From Mycolicibacterium boenickei (GTDB taxonomy: Bacteria; Actinomycetota; Actinomycetes; Mycobacteriales; Mycobacteriaceae), in assembly GCF_010731295.1 (NCBI RefSeq), contig NZ_AP022579.1, positions 124,001-188,000 on the forward strand: DNA of 64,000 nucleotides, written 5' to 3'. Positions 36,296 through 45,668 of this stretch are shown here, piece by piece. A program made the translations under genes and the position numbers. Each line of letters begins with the position of its first letter. Position 1 is the first letter of the stretch. The notes beneath the pieces were generated by a model that was not told where the DNA came from, ran no database searches, and worked only from the letters and a program-made list of their open reading frames with translations.

Positions 36296-37237
36296 CTACA
36301 CCACGTACTTGAGCACCCCGAGCATCGCGTTCTCGTCGGCCGGCTCACCGGCGCACCGGTGCAGCCCGTCCAGCACCGCCGACGTGTCCATCCCGGTGCC
36401 GATCAGCACCAACTCGGTACCGCCCGAGCGACGCTTCTCGAAGCGCAGGGAACTGCCGACGAGTTGCAGCAGGAAGCGCTGCGCGCCGAAGTCGACGAAG
36501 CCCTTGGCGCGGTAGAGCCCAACGGGGCGGTCCCGCAGAAACTCCATGAACAAGCGTGGGTTCACCGCGGCATCGGTGCGGAATTCGACGCTCTGGTACT
36601 CCGGATGGTCGTGATCGTGCTCGTCGTGCAGCAGCTCGTCGAAGGACAGCTGGGCCTGCGGCGCCCGCTGCGGCGGGTCGATCAGCAGCTCAGGGTCGAT
36701 GCCGGCAAAGTCAGTGGGCAGCACCGGAACCCGGGGATTGAGTTCACGGATCCGCGCGGTCAGCGCGTCGACATCGGGGCACGAGGACGCCTTGTTGAGC
36801 ACCACCAGATCGGCGACCGGCATCCCGTGACTGAGGTCGGGTTGCAGCCCGTCGAGCACCAGGACCAGGCCGGCGTAGTGGAAGCGGGAATCGTCGGCGG
36901 TGATGATGGTGCGGGCCACCGCGGCTGGTTCGGCCACGCCGCTGGCCTCCACCACGATCAGATCCAGCCGGGGTTTGACGGCAGCGAGCTTGCCGAGCAT
37001 CTCGCTGACCTCGTCGTCATCGACCGCACAGCAGATGCACCCGTTGGACAGCGACGCCATCGCATCGACCTGGCCGGCCACCAGCATGGCGTCGATGTTC
37101 ACCGCGCCGAAGTCGTTGACCAGCGCCCCGATGCGGACCCCGCGGCCGTTGCGCAGGAGATGGTTGAGCAGCGTGGTCTTGCCGGCACCCAGGTGCCCGG
37201 CGACCGCCAGCACGGGTACTGATCCGGTTGACGTCAC
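36296..37237 (-). CDS. CobW/COG0523-family GTPase
   Basis: A 313-residue G3E GTPase. Walker A is GHLGAGKTT (14-22), the metal-binding NGCICC motif has Cys67, Cys69 and Cys70, Walker B is in LIVVEASGVAEP, and a His/Asp-rich stretch HDEHDHDHPE occurs before the C-terminal domain. The family inserts or chaperones metals, often zinc or cobalt. The usual NKxD base-recognition motif appears as LNKAS. No zinc-uptake-regulator site was identified in front of it, so regulation is open. Confidence 0.9.
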   Translation of the reverse strand: MTSTGSVPVLAVAGHLGAGKTTLLNHLLRNGRGVRIGALVNDFGAVNIDAMLVAGQVDAMASLSNGCICCAVDDDEVSEMLGKLAAVKPRLDLIVVEASGVAEPAAVARTIITADDSRFHYAGLVLVLDGLQPDLSHGMPVADLVVLNKASSCPDVDALTARIRELNPRVPVLPTDFAGIDPELLIDPPQRAPQAQLSFDELLHDEHDHDHPEYQSVEFRTDAAVNPRLFMEFLRDRPVGLYRAKGFVDFGAQRFLLQLVGSSLRFEKRRSGGTELVLIGTGMDTSAVLDGLHRCAGEPADENAMLGVLKYVV

Positions 37238-37280
37238 CGGGCCATCGTAGAGTTATTGGGAACTGTTTTCAGTAAGCGGG

Positions 37281-39065
37281 TCAGGTCGGCCAGCGAGCGT
37301 CGACGATGTCCAGCGCATTGGGCAGCTTGGCCCGGTACCGCGCCTTGTCGGCGGCCTTGAACGGGGCCCACCACGGCGCCTGGAACAACTCGACGATCTT
37401 GACCTTCGGCCCCTGGTAACCCGCCGCCAGCAGCACCCCGTTGGCGGCGTAGCGCCCGCCCTCGTTGGCACCCTCCATCGTCGTGACGTTCTGGTCGGTC
37501 TTGATCCACTCGCCGGCCAGGAACAGATTGTCGATCCCGGTCGTGGCTTCCGGCCGACGAGCCCACGACCCCGGGTCCTGGATGAACAGCGGTTCGTCAT
37601 TGCGCACGTTGGGCGTGCCCGAGTCGATGATCGACGGATCGAGAAACCACGAGTGCAGCATCGCGTCGGTGAGCACGGTGCCGGTGTCGTTGAGGTGCGC
37701 CTTGATCTGCGCCCAGGCCTCGGCCGCGATCTGCGGTGGCGTGCACTGTCGGGCACTGAGTCCGTTGAAGTTCCCCGGCGTGCTCCAGTCCGAGAGAATC
37801 GCCGACAGACAGTCCTTCACGGTTCCGTCGCCGTAGGACGTCAGCGGCCGCTTCCAGAACTGCGCCTCGCTGATCGACGTGATGCCCCAGCCGGAGTCGA
37901 CGTAGTTGACGTGCCCCTTGGTGACGTCGACGCGCTCGCGCAGGAAGAACATCAGGCCGTTCATCCACTCGGTGCGCAGCGCGGCCACCGACGCCAGCTT
38001 GGGATCGGCGGCGATGACGTCCGGAGTGAGCACCGCGGCGAGCTTCTCGCACGGCACCGCCGAGATGTACCAGTCGGCCACCACCGGCTGGGCCACCCCG
38101 TTGCCGTCGACCACGGTCGCCGAGGCGATGTGGCCCCCGTTGGGGGTCAGCCTGGCCAGCGCCTGCCCGACCCGGAACGTCACCCCCAGCGACTGGAGGT
38201 GCGCCACCCAAGGGTCGATCCACTGCAGGCTGGTGGGCCCGTTGAGCACCCGGTCGAATCCCTTGTTGTCGATGTCGTTGCCCAGCAGCAGGATCGACCA
38301 CACCGAGGCCTCACCGACCAGCCCGATCGAATGAGCGCTGGCGTCTTTGGACTTCGAGGCGGCCAGGTTGCGGATGATGCCGTCGGCCAGATACCGGTTG
38401 TACTCGGCCGACTTCTTGTCGGCCCCGATGTAGCGCTCCCAAGTCATGTTGTCCCACTGGCCGAGCTTGCGTTCGTCGCAGCTGGTGACGTACACCGCGA
38501 GCTTCTGCGCGGCGTACACCGCCTCCAGCGGCGGCAACCGGAACAGCGTCTGGAACACCGCGGCCACCGACTCGATGAATGCTTTCGGGGTGATCGGGTT
38601 GGGCAGCGTCGGGATCGGAAACGGCAGTGGGATGGTCAGATCCGCCCGCCCCAGTCCGGAGTGCAGGTACGACGTGGCCCGGGTCAGGTTCTGCCAGACC
38701 CCGAATGTGTTGCCGGCGAACGGGATACGCCGCATGGTGTCGGTGACGTTGCGATAGAACCCCGGAAAGAACCGGAAGCCGTGCTCAGCCGGCAGCGGAC
38801 TGCCCGTCGGGCTCGGCGCTGGTATCGAGCGCGCCTTGCCGCCCAACGCTTTTCGTTCGAACACCGTGACACGGAAACCGCGCTCGGCCAGTTCGTGCGC
38901 GGCGGTCAGTCCGGCCACCCCGGCACCGAATATCGCCACGGTGGACCCTGGAGCCGACCGCGCGGTTGCCGGCCTGCTCAGCGCCGCCGCGGCCACTCCC
39001 GCCGTGGCCGTGCCTGCCAGAAACGACCGCCGTGAAATGTGACGTTCCCCAACCCCACCCGACAT
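37281..39065 (-). CDS. Tat-exported FAD-dependent oxidoreductase, phytoene desaturase/HpnE-like
   Basis: A 594-residue flavoprotein. The N-terminus holds a twin-arginine signal, SRRSFLAGTATAGVAAAAL. The FAD motif follows at VAIFGAGVAGLTAAHELAERG and FERKALGGKA. A C-terminal LFLAGEWIKTD and GRYAANGVL segment completes the amino-oxidase/phytoene-desaturase fold. HpnE-type enzymes act on hydroxysqualene; others act on carotenoids. Export by Tat suggests that it acts outside the membrane on a lipid or isoprenoid. It is divergent from mce operon 2, sharing a 313-base upstream region that contains the candidate mce operator. The substrate is unknown. Confidence 0.85.
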   Translation of the reverse strand: MSGGVGERHISRRSFLAGTATAGVAAAALSRPATARSAPGSTVAIFGAGVAGLTAAHELAERGFRVTVFERKALGGKARSIPAPSPTGSPLPAEHGFRFFPGFYRNVTDTMRRIPFAGNTFGVWQNLTRATSYLHSGLGRADLTIPLPFPIPTLPNPITPKAFIESVAAVFQTLFRLPPLEAVYAAQKLAVYVTSCDERKLGQWDNMTWERYIGADKKSAEYNRYLADGIIRNLAASKSKDASAHSIGLVGEASVWSILLLGNDIDNKGFDRVLNGPTSLQWIDPWVAHLQSLGVTFRVGQALARLTPNGGHIASATVVDGNGVAQPVVADWYISAVPCEKLAAVLTPDVIAADPKLASVAALRTEWMNGLMFFLRERVDVTKGHVNYVDSGWGITSISEAQFWKRPLTSYGDGTVKDCLSAILSDWSTPGNFNGLSARQCTPPQIAAEAWAQIKAHLNDTGTVLTDAMLHSWFLDPSIIDSGTPNVRNDEPLFIQDPGSWARRPEATTGIDNLFLAGEWIKTDQNVTTMEGANEGGRYAANGVLLAAGYQGPKVKIVELFQAPWWAPFKAADKARYRAKLPNALDIVDARWPT

Positions 39066-39378
39066 ACCGATACCACCTCAGCTCGGCAACCCCTGTGGGC
39101 GATAAGTTAACGGCGATTCTCGACCGCACGGCGTCGACACGCCGATTCGAACCAGTCCACATCGTCTCGATCCGCTGATCACATCAAGTCGTATCGAACC
39201 ACTACAAACCGCACAACAGCGCGGCCCATGCTCGAGAATGACCATTCACTTAATTGTTGCGGCGGCGTCATCAAATGTGACATGCTCCACAGGTGACCGG
39301 GGGGTCGAAACGGTGCTCTGCACAGCCGGTGCCACCGGCCGGCCCCGCGCATGCCACAACACGCGCGGAAGGAACTCG
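39066..39378. other. Divergent intergenic region, FAD oxidoreductase / mce operon 2
   Basis: A 313-base gene-free stretch between two divergent start codons. It holds the candidate mce operator (39236-39252) and must supply both promoters. No other repeat was seen. Confidence 0.6.
39236..39252 (+). promoter_or_regulatory. Candidate shared mce operator (operon 2 side)
   Basis: GAATGACCATTCACTTA: GAAT and ATTC four bases apart, followed by ACTTA, matching the operon 1 site at 15 of 17 positions. It lies 126 bases before yrbEA of operon 2 and 170 bases before the FAD oxidoreductase start. Confidence 0.45.
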
Positions 39379-40191
39379 ATGACCTACGAGCTACCAGCGT
39401 CCAGGGGCCCCGTTCGGGATGTCCTGGTCCAGGGCGGCTACGTGCTCGGCTTCTCGGTGCAGGCGCTCGTCAGCGTCGTCACCGCGGTGATCCGCCGACG
39501 CCTGGTGCTCGACGAGGTCGTCACCCAGACCCTGTTCATCGGGCGGGTCTGCACCGGGCCGGCCCTGCTGCTGATGATGCCCATCGGTGTGTTCATCGCG
39601 GTGTCGGTCGGCGAGTTGGCCGGGCGCATCGGGGCCGGGGGTTACTCGGGCGCGGTGGTGGCGTTCATCATCGTCGGCCAGGCCGCGGCCCTGGTCTGCG
39701 CCCTGATGATGGCCGGGGTGGCCGGTTCGGCGATCTGCACCGATCTGGGGTCACGCACCATCCGCGAGGAGATCGACGCCATGGAGGTGATGGGCCTCGA
39801 CGTGATCGAGCGCCTCGTCGCGCCGCGTCTGGTCGCCGCCGTCATCGTGGCGCTGGCGCTGTGCTCGATCGTCACCTTCGGCGGCGTCATGGCCTGCTAC
39901 CTGTACCACATCAGCGTGCAGCACCTGCCCGCCGGAACATTCCTGGCCACCTTCAGCCAGTACGGCCAGGTGTCGGATTTCGTGATGGCACTGATCAAGT
40001 CGGCGGTCTTCGGGCTGACCGCCACGCTGGTCGCCACCTTCAAGGGCCTGCACGCCAAGGGTGGCGCCGGCGGGGTGGCCAACGCTGTGAACGAGGCCGT
40101 GGTGCTGGCCTTCGCGCTGGTCTTCATCCTCAACACCACCATGTCGGCGCTGTACACCGTGGTGGTTCCGGCCGTGGGCAGCTACCGGTGA
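39379..40191 (+). CDS. yrbEA: YrbEA, MlaE-family permease (operon 2)
   Basis: A 270-residue permease with GSAICTDLGSRTIREEIDAMEVMGLDVIERLV and VAPRLVAAVIVALAL, the MlaE-family coupling-loop region. GGAAGGAAC lies 6 bases before the ATG at 39379, which supports this start over the in-frame ATG at 39238. It is shorter at the N-terminus than its operon 1 counterpart. It is the first gene of mce operon 2 and pairs with the next gene to form the inner-membrane lipid channel. Confidence 0.92.
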   Translation: MTYELPASRGPVRDVLVQGGYVLGFSVQALVSVVTAVIRRRLVLDEVVTQTLFIGRVCTGPALLLMMPIGVFIAVSVGELAGRIGAGGYSGAVVAFIIVGQAAALVCALMMAGVAGSAICTDLGSRTIREEIDAMEVMGLDVIERLVAPRLVAAVIVALALCSIVTFGGVMACYLYHISVQHLPAGTFLATFSQYGQVSDFVMALIKSAVFGLTATLVATFKGLHAKGGAGGVANAVNEAVVLAFALVFILNTTMSALYTVVVPAVGSYR

Positions 40192-41045
40192 CGGCGATCA
40201 CCAGCAGCGCTGCCCTGCACCGGATTTCGAGACCCGCGGGCGCCGGGTTCGACGCGCTCGCGGTCGCCGGCCAGCACGTCACGTTCTACGCCAAGGTGCT
40301 CGGGTCACTGCCGTACGCCCTGGTCCGCTACCGCAAGCACACCCTGGGCCAGATCGGCGAGGTCACCTTCGGCACCAGCTCGCTGCTGTCCGGCGGCGGC
40401 ACCATCGGCATCGTGTTCGCCATGTCGCTGGCCGCGGCCATGATGCTGGGCGTCGAAACCCAGCGCGGCCTCGACCTGGTCGGGATGAACACCCTCTCGG
40501 GCATGCTCGCCGCGATCGCCAACACCCGCGAACTGGCGCCCGTGGTGGTGGCAATCGCGTTGGCCGCCAAGGTCGGAACCGGCTTCACCGCCCAGATCGG
40601 GGCGATGCGGATCTCCGACGAGATCGACGCGATCGACGCCATGGCCCTGAGGTCGGTCCCCTACCTCGTCGGCACCCGCGTGCTGGCCTCGGTGGTCTGC
40701 GTCATCCCGATCTACATGATCGGGCTGCTGGCCAGCTACCTGTCCACCCGCACCGTGGTGGTGATCTTCAACGGTGCCTCCCCGGGCACCTACGACTACT
40801 TCTTCCATCTGGCGCTGGGCCCCAGAGACCTGCTCTACTCCGGGATCAAGGCCATCGTCTTCGCGATCGTGGTGGCGCTGGTGCATTGCACCTACGGCTA
40901 CTTCGCCTCGGGCGGGCCGGCCGGGGTGGGGCAGGCCGCGGGGCGGGCGCTGCGCACCGCGATCCTCGCGGTCGGCATCCTGGACGTGCTGCTCACCTTC
41001 GCCCTGTGGGGTCTGGTGCCCGAGATCCCCGGGATGGGAATGTGA
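40188..41045 (+). CDS. yrbEB: YrbEB, MlaE-family permease (operon 2)
   Basis: A 285-residue permease with a GTG start that overlaps the yrbEA stop as GTGA. It carries NTRELAPVVVAIALAAKVGTGFTAQ and GAMRISDEIDAIDAM, as in operon 1, and about five to six membrane segments. It is the second permease subunit of the Mce importer. The C-terminal GPAGVGQAAGRALR segment is also conserved between the two operons. Confidence 0.92.
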   Translation: MTAITSSAALHRISRPAGAGFDALAVAGQHVTFYAKVLGSLPYALVRYRKHTLGQIGEVTFGTSSLLSGGGTIGIVFAMSLAAAMMLGVETQRGLDLVGMNTLSGMLAAIANTRELAPVVVAIALAAKVGTGFTAQIGAMRISDEIDAIDAMALRSVPYLVGTRVLASVVCVIPIYMIGLLASYLSTRTVVVIFNGASPGTYDYFFHLALGPRDLLYSGIKAIVFAIVVALVHCTYGYFASGGPAGVGQAAGRALRTAILAVGILDVLLTFALWGLVPEIPGMGM

Positions 41046-42457
41046 AGCGACTCAAGCGGTCTCACCGGCGTGCCGAACCCAGCCGGGCGAAACTGGCGCT
41101 CCGCGGCCTGGCCGCGGCCACCGTGGCGGTCGCCGTGGCATCCGCGCTGGTGGCCCGGGCCTCGGGACATCTGGAACGCAGTGCCGACGTGTTCGTGGGA
41201 GTTCCGGTGTCGGCCGGGCTGATCACCGGCGGGTCCCCGGTCCGCTACCACGGCGTCAACGTCGGGCGCATCGCCGACATCGAGTCAGGCACCCGCACGT
41301 CCCGGGTCCGGCTGGCGATCGAACCCGACAGCCTCGGCATCATCCCGTCCTCGGCCGTCGCACGAATCGTGCCCCGCACGTTCTTCGGCGACATCTATCT
41401 GCAGCTCGTCGACCCGAAAGGCGACCGGTCGCCATCGGGGTTGAAGCCCGGTGACACCGTGGCGATCGACGACAGCCCCGATGCGATGGCGCTCTACGAC
41501 GTGTTCACCAAGATCGTCGAACTGTTCTCCCAGATCAAACCCGAGCGCATGCAGACCGCGCTCACCGCGATCAGCCAATCGCTGCGCAACCGCGGCACCG
41601 AGCTGGGCACCACGATCGACAACCTGAGCGCCAGCGCACAGGTGCTGACCCCGTCGCTCGTGCGATTCCTCGACACCACACCGCAATTCCGGGATGTGAT
41701 GGCCTCGCTGAACACCGCCACCCCCGACATCATCTCCACGCTGTCGGCGGCGACATCGGTGTCCAACCGAATGGTCGACGACCAGAAGAAGTTCGCCTCG
41801 GCGCTGGACGGGTTCGCCCGGTTCTCCTCGGTGCTCACCTCGTTCCTGTCCGACCACCGCGCACAGCTGATCACCGTGGTCGACGCGGCCGGAAAGATCA
41901 TGGCGACCACCGCCGCCCAGCCTCTCGGACTGGTCGACACCCTGGCCGGCGCGCAGTCGTTCGGCGAGGCCGGCGCCAAGGTGTTCGCGACGGGCAAGTT
42001 CAACATCACCGCCGTCGCGACCTTCGCAGGCCCGATGCCGTACTCGCTGCAGGACTGTCCGGTCTATGGGAACACCCCGGGTGCACGCTGCGCCGAATCC
42101 GCGCCGTCGGGCACGGTCCCGGATCAGCCGGCAGACGTGCTGGCCCGCCCGGCGGCCGACCTGCCCGTCACACCGTTCCCGGCGCCGGCGCCGCACCTAC
42201 CGACGAACTCATCCCTGCCCCCGGGCCCCGGGCTGCCGCAGTCCGCACCGCTGCCCACCGAACCGCTTCCCGCCGAGGCGGTTCCGGGGGCCGCACCCGC
42301 CTCAGCCGTCGTCGACGCCGACGGTCAGGCCCATGCCCTGGCGGTGCTGCAGGACGCTCTGGTGCCGCCTGCCGGAGCCCCATCGACCCAACCGAACATC
42401 GCCACGGTGCTCATGCTCGGCCCGCTGGTGCGCGGCACGGAGGTGCAGGTCTCATGA
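41042..42457 (+). CDS. mceA: Mce family protein MceA (operon 2)
   Basis: A 471-residue protein with a GTG start overlapping the yrbEB stop (GTGA). A basic N-terminus (KRLKRSHRRAEPSR) precedes one helix, then the MCE domain: SPVRYHGVNVGRIADIESG and IVPRTFFGDIYLQLVDPKG. A long helical part and a Pro-rich tail follow. Unlike operon 1, its frame is unbroken through the Pro-rich tail. It is a subunit of the lipid-transport assembly. Confidence 0.92.
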   Translation: MKRLKRSHRRAEPSRAKLALRGLAAATVAVAVASALVARASGHLERSADVFVGVPVSAGLITGGSPVRYHGVNVGRIADIESGTRTSRVRLAIEPDSLGIIPSSAVARIVPRTFFGDIYLQLVDPKGDRSPSGLKPGDTVAIDDSPDAMALYDVFTKIVELFSQIKPERMQTALTAISQSLRNRGTELGTTIDNLSASAQVLTPSLVRFLDTTPQFRDVMASLNTATPDIISTLSAATSVSNRMVDDQKKFASALDGFARFSSVLTSFLSDHRAQLITVVDAAGKIMATTAAQPLGLVDTLAGAQSFGEAGAKVFATGKFNITAVATFAGPMPYSLQDCPVYGNTPGARCAESAPSGTVPDQPADVLARPAADLPVTPFPAPAPHLPTNSSLPPGPGLPQSAPLPTEPLPAEAVPGAAPASAVVDADGQAHALAVLQDALVPPAGAPSTQPNIATVLMLGPLVRGTEVQVS

Positions 42458-43506
42458 ACCGCAACGGTCGCTGGCAGTCCTGGGCCAAGCTGGGCGCCTT
42501 CGGCACCGCCGGGATGCTCAGCGCGGTGTTGGTGATGAACACCCTGTCGGTACCGGTGCGCGGCAGCACAGTCACCTACCAGGCACAGTTCACCAGCGTC
42601 GAAGGCCTCAATGTCGGAAACCCCGTGACCATGAACGGGATTCGGATCGGCCGGGTCGATTCGATCCGGTTCGCCCCCAATGCCGACGGCACCAGCCGGG
42701 CCGACGTCGACATCGAGGTCAACTCCGATTTCACCCTGACGAGCAACGTCACCGCCGCCGTGCGCTACGGCGACATGCTCGGCGCCCGCTACGTGGCACT
42801 GTCCGATCCGGGCGGCGCCATCATGGACGTCTCCACCGACGAACCACCGGCACGGCTGGCATCCGGCGGCGTCATCCCCCTGGCCCAGACCTCGCCCGCG
42901 GTGGATCTGACCGCGCTGCTCAACGGATTCAAACCACTGTTCGACGCACTGGCCCCCGAGCAGGTCAACACCCTCACCCGGGGATTCGTCGAGACCTTCA
43001 GCGGCCAGGCGCAGACCCTGACGACGCTGCTCACCCAGATCGCCGCGATGACTTCGAGTTTGAGCAACAACGCGGGGATATTCACCCAGCTGATCGACAA
43101 CATGTCGACGTTGATGCGCACCATGAACACCCGCCAGCCGCAACTGGAGCAGATGCTCACCGGGCTCAACCGGCTCAGCGCCGCGGTGACGTCGGGTGAC
43201 CGGCAGTTCGAGACGCTCATCGATCAAGGCAATGCCGTGCTGGCCACCCTGGCCAACACGGTCGACCACTCCAGCGCCGCCTACGGAGACACCATCACCA
43301 ACCTCAACGCCATGCTGCAGACCTGGCAGCCCAACACCGAGCAGTTCACCACGCTGCTGGGGCGGCTGCCGGAGTTCGGCGACGCGATCAACCGGACCTC
43401 CAGCTACGGCGGGTTCGTCAGCCTGTACCTGTGCAACTTCACCCTCAAGATTCGCAGCCACGAAGCCAACATCTTCGGCAGCAGGCATTCCGAGGTGTGT
43501 TTGTAG
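42454..43506 (+). CDS. mceB: Mce family protein MceB (operon 2)
   Basis: A 350-residue protein with an N-terminal helix (about 12-32) and the MCE domain VTMNGIRIGRVDSIRF and MLGARYVALSDPGG. A helical body (ALAPEQVNTLTRGFVET...) with no Pro-rich tail ends in HSEVCL. Its ATG overlaps the mceA stop by 4 bases, and mceC begins immediately after its stop. It is a subunit of the Mce complex. Confidence 0.92.
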   Translation: MNRNGRWQSWAKLGAFGTAGMLSAVLVMNTLSVPVRGSTVTYQAQFTSVEGLNVGNPVTMNGIRIGRVDSIRFAPNADGTSRADVDIEVNSDFTLTSNVTAAVRYGDMLGARYVALSDPGGAIMDVSTDEPPARLASGGVIPLAQTSPAVDLTALLNGFKPLFDALAPEQVNTLTRGFVETFSGQAQTLTTLLTQIAAMTSSLSNNAGIFTQLIDNMSTLMRTMNTRQPQLEQMLTGLNRLSAAVTSGDRQFETLIDQGNAVLATLANTVDHSSAAYGDTITNLNAMLQTWQPNTEQFTTLLGRLPEFGDAINRTSSYGGFVSLYLCNFTLKIRSHEANIFGSRHSEVCL

Positions 43507-44562
43507 ATGTTTCTCGTCAAACTGATCGACCTCTTCGTCGGCGCGGTGATCTTCCTCTTCGTCAAGGATCAGCGCAAGCACAACCCATCAATCCCCTTGG
43601 CGCTGGGCATGATCGGCACCATCACCCTCGTCGCCATCATGGTTGTCTCGATCGGGATTCCGCGCGCGGTCTACCACGTCCGGACCAACGCGTACGTCGC
43701 CGAGATGGCCAATGCCGGCGGACTGTCCGGCAGCGACCCGGTCTACGTCGCCGGGGTGCCGGCCGGACGGGTGGAGGACGTGGCCCTGGCCGGCGACCGG
43801 GTGCGCGTGAGCTTCCGGCTGGACAAGGCTCAGGTCCTCGGCAACCGCACCACGGTCACGGTGCGGCTGCGGACCGTGTTGGGTAAGCGGTTTCTCGACG
43901 TGATGCCGGGCGGAACCGTCAACGGATTGGACTCCAACGTGATCCCGTTGTCGCGCACCACGGTTCCGTACAGCCTCGACGAGGTGGGGCGTAAGGCTGC
44001 CGACACCGCCGAGCACGTCGACCAGCAGCCGCTGACGGCGATGATGAACACCCTGGCCGAGACGATGCCGGGCAACAGCACCGAGCTCGGCCAGGCGCTG
44101 GCGGGGATCAGTGCCGCCAGCTCGGCCTTCGCCGAAAACGGCGACAAGGTCGACGAGATCCTGCGGATCAGCCGGTCGATGGCCGAAATGCTTTCGCATC
44201 AGACAGATTCCCTGGCCGACACGGCGGCCAACGCGCAGTACATCGTGTCCTCGCTGGCCGCGCGGCGTCAGGCACTGACCGACATCGTCACCAACCTGAC
44301 CGCGATCATGCGGCACCTGGCCGCGATGTACACCGAGAAGCAGGGCGATTTCAGCAGTTTGATCACCGGCCTCACCGCAGTCACCGGAGCCTTGAAAGCC
44401 AACGTGGACAAGATCGACCAGACTCTGCAGAAGATGCCCCCGGCGATCCGCGCGGTCACCAACGCCACCGGCAACGGCAACTGGGCCGACGTCAACTCGC
44501 CGTCCGTGGTGATGCCCGACAACCTGTTGTGCTTCCTCAACGTTCAGCGGGAGTGCCGATGA
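43507..44562 (+). CDS. mceC: Mce family protein MceC (operon 2)
   Basis: A 351-residue protein. A longer N-terminal segment (MFLVKLIDLFVGAVIFLFVKD) precedes a second hydrophobic stretch (about 32-52), so this subunit may have two N-terminal hydrophobic segments. The MCE domain has VYVAGVPAGRVEDVALAGD and TVLGKRFLDVMPGG. NATGNGN near the C-terminus is shared with MceC of operon 1. It overlaps mceD by 4 bases. Confidence 0.9.
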   Translation: MFLVKLIDLFVGAVIFLFVKDQRKHNPSIPLALGMIGTITLVAIMVVSIGIPRAVYHVRTNAYVAEMANAGGLSGSDPVYVAGVPAGRVEDVALAGDRVRVSFRLDKAQVLGNRTTVTVRLRTVLGKRFLDVMPGGTVNGLDSNVIPLSRTTVPYSLDEVGRKAADTAEHVDQQPLTAMMNTLAETMPGNSTELGQALAGISAASSAFAENGDKVDEILRISRSMAEMLSHQTDSLADTAANAQYIVSSLAARRQALTDIVTNLTAIMRHLAAMYTEKQGDFSSLITGLTAVTGALKANVDKIDQTLQKMPPAIRAVTNATGNGNWADVNSPSVVMPDNLLCFLNVQRECR

Positions 44563-45662
44563 AGCGGCAGATTTCCCTGGCACTCATCGTGGTTCTGTGT
44601 CTCGCTGCCGGCGGCTGGTACGTATTCGGCCGCACCGACCGGGCCCGGACCGTGCACGCCGACTTCAGTTACATCAACGGCATCTACCCCGGCAGCAAGG
44701 TCACCGTGCTCGGGGTGCCGGTGGGGCGGGTCACTGCGGTGACGCCACAGGGCACCACCGTGCGAGTCACCATGACCCTGCCCGACGACGTCGCGTTGCC
44801 CGCCGATCCGGACGCCTACGTGGTGAGCCCGGCGCTGATCAGTGACCGCAGTGTCGAACTCGGTCCGGCCTACAGCGGATCGGGCCCCACCCTCACCGAC
44901 GGGCACATCATTCCCGCCGACCACAGCCACTCCCCGATCACCTTCGACAGCATGCTGGGCAGCCTGAGCACGCTCACCTCGGCGATCGGCCCCCAGCAGG
45001 GCGACATCGGCGCCGTGCTGACCCGGGGCGCCGAGCAGTGGCACGACCAGGGCAAGCTGTTCAACTCCGCGATGCGCAACCTCAGCGCCGCCAGCGGCGT
45101 GCTGGGCGCCCGGGCCGAGGACATCGGTGCGGTGGTGGACAACCTCGGCACCCTGATGGCCGCGTTCAACCAACGCCAGATATCGCTGAACCAGATGGTG
45201 ACCGAACTCGGCCAGGTCGGCGGCGGCTGGGCGGACGCCAACGTCGACATCGCCCAGCCCATGGCCGATCTCAAGGTCGTGCTCGACCAGGTCGACAGCT
45301 TCGTCGCCCAGCACGGCGACGACCTTGGCACCATCGCGGCCAATCTCAACGCCGTCGGCGACGTGCTGACCGCCAAGCAACCGCAGCTGGCCGAATTCAT
45401 GGACCTGGTACCGCTGATGATGCAGAACCTGTCCAACACCGTCGGCCAGGACCGGCGCGGCCGGATCCGGCTGAACGTGTCCACGGTGCTGACCCAGTTC
45501 GCCGCGGCCCAGAACTTCTGCGACCGGAACATGTTGCCGATGTGCGTCGGCGCCGGGATCACCAACCCGATCTCGTATCCGATCAGCCGCTCGGACCCGC
45601 TGGGCATCGTCACCGCCGTCACCGGCAACACCCCGGCGCCGAACCCGAAGTACCCGAGGTGA
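44559..45662 (+). CDS. mceD: Mce family protein MceD (operon 2)
   Basis: A 367-residue protein whose ATG at 44559 overlaps the mceC stop. It has an N-terminal helix (about 3-20), then VTVLGVPVGRVTAVTPQG and ALISDRSVELGPAYSGSG, matching MceD of operon 1 closely in layout. A helical body and a Cys-bearing C-terminal part follow. The gap to mceE is 6 bases. Confidence 0.9.
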   Translation: MKRQISLALIVVLCLAAGGWYVFGRTDRARTVHADFSYINGIYPGSKVTVLGVPVGRVTAVTPQGTTVRVTMTLPDDVALPADPDAYVVSPALISDRSVELGPAYSGSGPTLTDGHIIPADHSHSPITFDSMLGSLSTLTSAIGPQQGDIGAVLTRGAEQWHDQGKLFNSAMRNLSAASGVLGARAEDIGAVVDNLGTLMAAFNQRQISLNQMVTELGQVGGGWADANVDIAQPMADLKVVLDQVDSFVAQHGDDLGTIAANLNAVGDVLTAKQPQLAEFMDLVPLMMQNLSNTVGQDRRGRIRLNVSTVLTQFAAAQNFCDRNMLPMCVGAGITNPISYPISRSDPLGIVTAVTGNTPAPNPKYPR

Positions 45663-45668
45663 ACGGTC

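Noticed and set aside
37653..39035. 460-residue plus-strand open frame
   Set aside because: It lies opposite the FAD oxidoreductase, is rich in Arg/Gln/His, and has no domain or ribosome-binding site.
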